Shown here piece by piece: positions 1 to 64,000 of a stretch of 64,000 nt of DNA (within the stretch, counting starts at the first letter, position 1; every line of letters starts with the position of its first letter). Origin of the DNA: Amorphochlora amoebiformis (lineage: Eukaryota; Cercozoa; Chlorarachniophyceae); assembly GCA_054601695.1 (NCBI GenBank), contig BAAHQB010000009.1:868001-932000 (forward strand). Reading direction: 5' to 3'. The translations under genes and the position numbers were made by a program. The notes beneath the pieces were generated by a model that saw nothing but the letters and a program-made list of their open reading frames with translations, searched no databases and had not been told where the DNA came from.

Positions 1-23
1 ATCTGCATAATGCATGTATAAAA

Positions 24-100
<77 letters not shown>

Positions 101-217
101 GAATATGTCTAGTATATATATATGTTTTTATACATATTAAATATTTATACATGTATAATATGCGTATTGATATAATATATGTATATATATATATATATAT
201 GTTCATATGAACATATA

Positions 218-262
<45 letters not shown>

Positions 263-551
263 GCATATATATATTATATATACACACATATATATATATG
301 TATATTTATGTACATAATTATATGTATAGTAATAAATTATGCAAACACACACACACAGACACACACACACACAATATACATATGTATATATAGATGTATA
401 TCAACATGTATGCATATATGTTTTATATGTTTACATGACTACATACATATGTAACATGAAAAATATAATATACATAGGAATGTTTAAATGTGGTATATAT
501 GTGTGTGTATGTGTGTATATATATGTGTATGTGTGTTTATGTATATAAATA

Positions 552-970
552 CAATATTGTTTAAGTATGGAGCTATAGCTACTTTAACAGTTAGACTGTA
601 GTCCAACTATAAAGGGATGGAGAAGGTCTTTGGGAAGAAATTCTCAGTCACGAAGCTATTTTTGACCAACTTGTGACCCAGTATGACCATGCTGCGTGAC
701 CATGTTACGTGATCAGGTTACATGACCATGTTACATGATCATGTTACGTGACCGTGTTACGTGACCGTGTTACGTGACCGTGTTACGTGACCGTGTTGCG
801 TGACCATGTTACGTGACCGTGTTACGTGACCGTGTTACGTGACCGTGTTACGTGACCATGTTACGTGACCATGTCACGCTGCGGAGTTATCTTGAGCAGA
901 GTTCATCATAATCCAAACGGACCTCAATCAGACTCTGGACTACTGGCTTACTACGGACCGTTGCGCTAAC
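552..970. other. Unique island with 13-bp minisatellite, no gene recognised
   Basis: Non-TA sequence around the 13-bp array at 673-885. Both strands were checked; short open stretches exist, but none with a convincing acceptor and donor pair in phase with gene A. Confidence 0.5.
673..885. repeat. 13-bp minisatellite, about 16 copies
   Basis: Repeats of CGTGTTACGTGAC with variants CATGTTACGTGAC and CATGTTACATGAT. Copies on the left are more diverged than those in the middle. Confidence 0.9.
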
Positions 971-1032
971 GGGATATATTTATACATATACACACATGGA
1001 GTATATATTGTACATATATAGTACATTTACAT

Positions 1033-1077
<45 letters not shown>

Positions 1078-1227
1078 CATATATATTGTACATATATATA
1101 TTGTACATATAAATTGTACATATATATTTTGTACACACACACGCACACACACACACACACATATGTGTGTATATATATGTATATATATATATATATTATA
1201 TAAATATATATATATATATATGTAAAC

Positions 1228-23154
<21,927 letters not shown>

Positions 23155-23479
23155 ATTTATATGATAACTTAGTTCAAGAGTCAGCATCTTTAGACGCGGT
23201 TGGTTATCGTCATAGCTCAAGAGCAGAGTAGAGCGGAGGAGGGCTCAGAGGGGGTTAAAGGTTAAGGGTGGGAGGCAATGGAAAGATTCTCGCCTCTTGT
23301 TTTGAGAGCTCGTTGAAAATCGACGCCTTTGTGTCGCCGGAGTGATGTCTAAACAAAGGTAAGACGAAATAACGTCAAAAGCACCGTACGGAACATTGAT
23401 ACAACCAAGCCAAGTACAACTCACCAACCATTACACACTGGACATCGAAACGAAAGAGAGTCGAAAAGGGTCATTTTAA

Positions 23480-23529
<50 letters not shown>

Positions 23530-23565
23530 ATGTACACAACGAACATTAACAGACTCATATCTAAA

Positions 23566-24460
23566 CTACCTTAAAGCGTCCTCGCCCTCGACGCCTTTCG
23601 GGCTCCCTCCACGATGCAAACGCCCATCCTCTATGTCGTTAGTGAAGATCACTAAGGCCGTGGCCGTGAAAATGCCAAAGGCGATCGACATAGCACACAG
23701 GACGCGCAGAAACTTAGCCTCGCGCTTTGCATGAGCTAGTTCCGTTCGAATCTCCTCGGCTACGTCCACGTCAGATGCCAAATCCTCTAAGAAAATGTGA
23801 TAATGAAGAAAATCTATTAAGGATAGAAGTCACTCCAGCGAGGCATGGTTTTGTCACCTTGAAGACCAGAGAGCGGTGTCGCTTCCGTCGCTTCCGCCGC
23901 AAACACCATACTCATATCCCCAGGATATTTCGAGAGCTTTGGAGAGTCTCTAATGAGTCTCCAAAGCGAAAAAGCGAACCTGTAATCGAATACTTGACAC
24001 GTGGTTATCTGGGGTTCACGTGTACCCCACCAAAAGCATCGACCTTGATGACCACTCGCTGCGCCGATTTTCGCTTTGCCACTGCGCTGGTCGTCACTTT
24101 GGCACTCGCCTTTATCGCTGCGTCGATTACAGTGTCGAAGACTTCCACATCTGGGGTCTTTGCCAAAGTTTTTTTCGCATTCTGTTCCTTTTGGGGATAT
24201 GTGATTTCGCCATTTTGTTTATCGTGCTCGGTAAACCTGATTCTCAAATTTTCGAACCTCCAGCCCCTGGCGGCTCCGTTGCCACGTGCACACCGCTGTG
24301 CTACAGCTCGTGCTCGTGTTGGTGCGGCACCTCTGGGAAAGAAGCAGGTGAATGAAGCCAAAGCATGGAATTCACGTTCCGAAGCTCCGATTCACGTTTC
24401 TATTCCATCAGATCTTGGTTGGTCTCTCGACGGTCGCCCTGCAACATGCCGTTTCCTTTC
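23566..24460 (-). CDS. Gene B: 3' part of a gene for a protein with a basic region and a C-terminal membrane helix
   Basis: Three exons in phase: 24396-24460 (ERKRHVAGRPSRDQPRSDGI...), 24031-24332 (ending VTTSAVAKRKSAQRVVIKVD then AF) and 23566-23786, which ends at a TAG stop at 23568-23566. Acceptors are pyrimidine-rich (TTCTTTCCCAG, ATTTTCTTAG). The last exon encodes an acidic helix (EDLASDVDVAEEIRTELAHA) followed by a membrane segment LRVLCAMSIAFGIFTATALV and about 29 residues, including DIEDGRLHRGGS, to the end. One C-terminal helix suggests a tail-anchored or single-pass membrane protein. No start codon was found; the 5' end may overlap the region of gene C. These exons are GC-richer than the flanks. 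The antisense frame on the plus strand (23727-24491) is also open, but lacks matching splice sites. Confidence 0.6.
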
Positions 24461-24664
24461 CTTCGTTTGCGGTAAATTTATTTCCCGCTAAAGTGAGTAG
24501 GGGTTGATGCAGCGGAGGGTCGCGGCCCAGCCTTGAACAAAATAAGCTACATTAAAATGCAAACTGGTTAAAAATGCGTAATCGTAAAATTGTGTTGCTA
24601 TAGGCTTTCACCTTGGAAGCTTTCCGTTTACCTCTGTTGAAAAAAGGTCTCTATGTTTCCGCAG

Positions 24665-25069
24665 GTGGATCCACTGGCTGCTGCGGCTGCCAGAAGGGCG
24701 CGAAAGGCCCGGATGAAAGGTGGCTTGATGTTCTTTATCTCTCTCTCGCTCTCGCTCTCTCGCGCGATCTCTCTCTCTATGTATGTCCTATGTGCTCTCT
24801 TTTCTCCACTGATGTTGACGGACGAGGAGGTGGTTAGACTACGGTTGTGTTCAGAGAAATACGGGGAGTCTCTTACCAACGACGAGCGGGAGCTGCTTGA
24901 ACAATCGAAAGAGCAAATCGTGAAACCCCTCTAACCCCTCAATTATCCCTTCTTACAGTGTGTCGCTCTCTGTGTCTCTTATTTCCCCTCTCCTTCCTTT
25001 GTGTTGTTATATATGTATATAACCCCTCTCCTTCCTTTGTGTTGTTATATATGTATATAACATAAAAAC

Positions 25070-25101
<32 letters not shown>

Positions 25102-25130
25102 GTTTATATATATATATATATGTGTGTGTG

Positions 25131-25180
<50 letters not shown>

Positions 25181-25207
25181 ACATATGTACAACACTTTTG
25201 TATAATT

Positions 25208-25250
<43 letters not shown>

Positions 25251-25351
25251 TAAAAAATATATATATTAATGCTTAAAAATTCAGAATATATACGTATTCA
25301 ATATAAACAGCTATGTATGTACATTGTTATATATAAATAAACCCACATGTG

Positions 25352-25393
<42 letters not shown>

Positions 25394-25422
25394 CACATAT
25401 ATATATATATTATACATATATG

Positions 25423-25464
<42 letters not shown>

Positions 25465-25749
25465 AGTGTGTGTACAGTAACGCTCTTTGCTGTCTCTCTA
25501 TCCTCCTCCGCTCCTTTCTTTCACTCGCCATAGGTCCTAATTCCATTTGCTCCATTTAATAACATAGGAAGAGAAGTCGGAGGGACAAAAAGCCCCAAGC
25601 GAACTGGGTGAGTGTGAAAATCCACCTAATCCTAACGCTTTCTCTTTAACGAGTAGTGTGAATCCACCTAATTCTAACCCTTTTTAATTGAATCTAACTC
25701 TAAACCTCTTTAATTGAAGCATTGAACATAGTTTGTATCCATATATATT

Positions 25750-25785
<36 letters not shown>

Positions 25786-25870
25786 CATATATATATTTAT
25801 ACATTTAGGTAATATATACATATACGTACAAATATATATATATATATTTATATATATATATATATATATG

Positions 25871-25909
<39 letters not shown>

Positions 25910-26267
25910 ATATATATATATATATACAGGTATACATACATACATATATATATATATGCATATATATATATATATAATATATATGAACCCAAATGAACTC
26001 AGTGAGTGAAATTCGCCCGGTCCTAACTCATTCTAGTATTAACCATAATCTGTCTTCATATATTTTATACCTATATACATATATACACCGTCATATATAT
26101 AAATATATACATATATATATTTATGAATATATAATATAAGTATATGAATGTAAACCTTATTTATTTGTATACGCTAAAATTTATATACGTGCATACATGC
26201 TATATATACATATATATATATATACATATATGTATATATATGTACACATATATGTATATATATGTAC

Positions 26268-26308
<41 letters not shown>

Positions 26309-26714
26309 AAATATATGTATATATATATATGTATATATATATATATAAATAATTCACTGAAATAGAAACTGGAATCAAGTGATAATTATAATTAACAAAA
26401 ACTTTCGATTCAGCTCAAACTCTTACCAAGAACGTCAATACGCTTAAGACGAGCAAGGAAGCCCAACGAGCGGTTTTCTATCCATCTACACTTTTTTCTG
26501 TTCCTCTATCTCCGCTCTCGTCCCTTCTCTCCTTCCTCCCACCCCCATCCTAGTCTGACTTCTGACACCTTTCAAACCTTCCGCACATCAAACCTATCCT
26601 TTCACCAATTTAAACTCCCAGTTCATTCGGGGTAGCCAACCGCAAATAGATTCGATCCTATTTCTAACTTGACAGAATGAACCCTAACGATCTAAATTAA
26701 CAGGCTATTCGTGA
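24665..26714 (+). CDS. Gene C: probable single-pass membrane protein with acidic C-terminal tail (5' end unresolved)
   Basis: Plus-strand exons: 24665 to about 24922 (acceptor TTTCCGCAG), 25568-25607 (GTGAGTG donor), 26449-26472 and a last exon from 26704. In the preferred frame the first exon has a basic run ([11 protein letters not shown]), a hydrophobic stretch over 24721-24815 encoded by TCTCTC repeats, then [20 protein letters not shown] and [12 protein letters not shown]. Splicing to [13 protein letters not shown] and DEQGSPTS gives a stop (TGA) at 26712-26714. A second frame is open through the last three exons ([44 protein letters not shown] at 26764-26766) and cannot be excluded. If the first exon is not spliced at 24922, its own stop is TAA at 24932-24934. 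An upstream exon at about 24603-24646 is possible. Function unknown. Confidence 0.5.
24984..25061. repeat. Tandem duplication of 39 bp
   Basis: The unit CCCCTCTCCTTCCTTTGTGT plus a TATATA tail is exactly repeated, downstream of gene C exon 24665-24922. Confidence 0.95.
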
Positions 26715-26766
26715 AAAGCTAATTGCCAGCGGAGGGGGAACTCCTGCCACTTCGACTTCCGAGTAA

Positions 26767-27442
26767 TTCATGTCGTGATATCATGACGGACAGCCCAGAC
26801 TTTCGAATGAAAGTTTCAGTGGCCATGACGTTTCAAAATACTACATATCGATCGACTAGATCGAGTCACACGAGCGTGTCGATTGTAATAAATTACTGCT
26901 ATCATATATCAGTGACTATAACTACCATCGATATCTAGATAAAATTTGGATATATACTGGATATGTTGATACACTCTAGACACTAGACTACTATCACCTA
27001 GATCACTAGTATCACGTCAACTAACTTATATAGCTTTCATACTTCAGATGATAACTACAGTCACGGCAGATTCTTTCTTTGCTTAGGATGAAGTTCTGGA
27101 GTTAACTGTCTTGCTGAGTACACATATTCTAGATACTTCTAGTACTTGCTGGTAGACTTATTGAAAACAGTCGGATGCTAATTATAAGATTGAATAATTG
27201 CGGCACTAGGCTAATAATCTAATAGTACTTTACAACTGAATTTCTCCATCTTCATTTCCGAGATTCCCTCTCCAAACCCCTATCCAACCTTTTGAGTTTT
27301 GTTCTACGGAATTCTCACCACCCTACCAACACAAATAAGACTGATGTGAATATGAAATGTAAAATATCTAGAATATGGTTATACGAAAAGTATTTCTACC
27401 TTATAGATATATGTACATACAAAGTCTTAAAAACACTTATAA

Positions 27443-27474
<32 letters not shown>

Positions 27475-27563
27475 GTATATATAACTTCATATATATTATA
27501 TATGTATGTATATATATATATATATATATACATACATACATATGCTAGATATGTATGCATATG

Positions 27564-27597
<34 letters not shown>

Positions 27598-27811
27598 CAA
27601 ATATAATAATAACAATTATGATAATGACAATAATAGTAATAATAACAATAACATTAACAATAATATAATAATATTTTAATTACGTATATATACATATATA
27701 TATATGTGTTACAATATATAAGATATAATAAATTAAGATATAATAAATACAAGTACATACACACACACATGTATATATATATACATATACATATGTATAT
27801 GAATGTATACG

Positions 27812-27852
<41 letters not shown>
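26767..27852. other. Intergenic region between convergent 3' ends of genes C and D
   Basis: About 1.1 kb with little microsatellite in its left two thirds. It follows the last stop of gene C (plus strand) and precedes the stop of gene D (minus strand), so it should hold both 3' UTRs. No exon with paired splice sites was found. Small imperfect repeats with CTAGA and ATCACTAG occur at 26850-27010. Confidence 0.55.
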
Positions 27853-63640
<35,788 letters not shown>

Positions 63641-63646
63641 GTACAT

Positions 63647-63693
<47 letters not shown>

Positions 63694-63809
63694 CATATAT
63701 ATATATATAGACGTATATGTATATATATATATATATATATGTATATACATATACATATATATATATATATATATATTCATACATATATATATATATATGT
63801 ATGTATGTA

Positions 63810-63854
<45 letters not shown>

Positions 63855-64000
63855 CAACAAATATTATACCTGTAATATAAAAGCATACACAAGCACTATA
63901 TAAATATATAAATATATATACATATATGAATAGATATAACCTGAAAGTAAAATACATAAATATGCTACAATACATCAGTAAATACATACATCAATAACAT
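63641..64000. other. COQ8 intron, truncated by the window end
   Basis: TA-repeat intron after the KxGQ exon, with a short mixed stretch at 63850-64000. No exon recognised. Confidence 0.6.

Noticed and set aside
23727-24491. 254-residue plus-strand open frame
   Set aside because: Antisense to gene B exons, which have matched splice sites and phase; its hydrophobicity follows from Lys-rich codons on the other strand.

Overview
The window is from a nuclear genome of a eukaryote, most likely a protist or alga; nothing in it identifies the species. Most of the 64 kb is (TA)n with smaller (CA)n, (TATG)n and purine tracts. The unique sequence is scattered through it as 20-200 bp islands. Read on the correct strand, most islands are exons: each has an acceptor ending in AG, an open frame, and a GT donor, and the codon phase of one island usually fits the next. 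TTAGGG-type interstitial telomere-like repeats occur at about 9.9, 39.6, 54.4 and 55.1 kb. No tRNA, rRNA, CRISPR array or transposase gene was recognised. The long IYIYIY and SLSLSL open frames are microsatellite artefacts.

Layout, left to right. (1) 1.2-23.15 kb, minus strand: gene A, a very large gene. It starts with a signal-peptide exon at 23154, runs leftwards through about 33 small exons and leaves the window. Several exons read as discoidin (F5/8 type C)-like beta-sandwich strands. (2) 23.57-24.46 kb, minus strand: gene B, the 3' part of a small gene with a basic middle region and one C-terminal membrane helix. (3) 24.67-26.7 kb, plus strand: gene C, a probable membrane protein with an acidic tail. 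(4) 27.85-about 59.3 kb, minus strand: gene D, the main feature. About 64 exons give roughly 1,900 codons. Four F5/8 type C domains alternate with about twelve short SH3-like beta-barrel repeats, joined by acidic or proline-rich linkers, ending in an Arg/Ser-rich tail at 27853. (5) 60.4 kb to beyond the right end, plus strand: a COQ8/ADCK (UbiB/ABC1) family gene. Four exons carry the VPSS...GFGS segment and the KxGQ motif; the kinase core lies outside the window.

Genes A and D may share a theme, multidomain proteins with beta-sandwich binding modules. Gene A is predicted to enter the secretory pathway; gene D's N-terminus is unresolved, so its location is open. COQ8 is an unrelated gene diverging from the 5' side of gene D.

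The most unusual feature is the interplay of microsatellites and exons. Introns are almost pure TA repeat. In at least seven places a fragment of an exon with its splice site has been tandemly copied, with TA tracts between the copies, up to ten copies at 7.0-7.9 kb. This looks like ongoing TA-mediated exon-fragment duplication.

All exon borders are read by eye from splice consensus, phase continuity and domain pattern; none has transcript support here.
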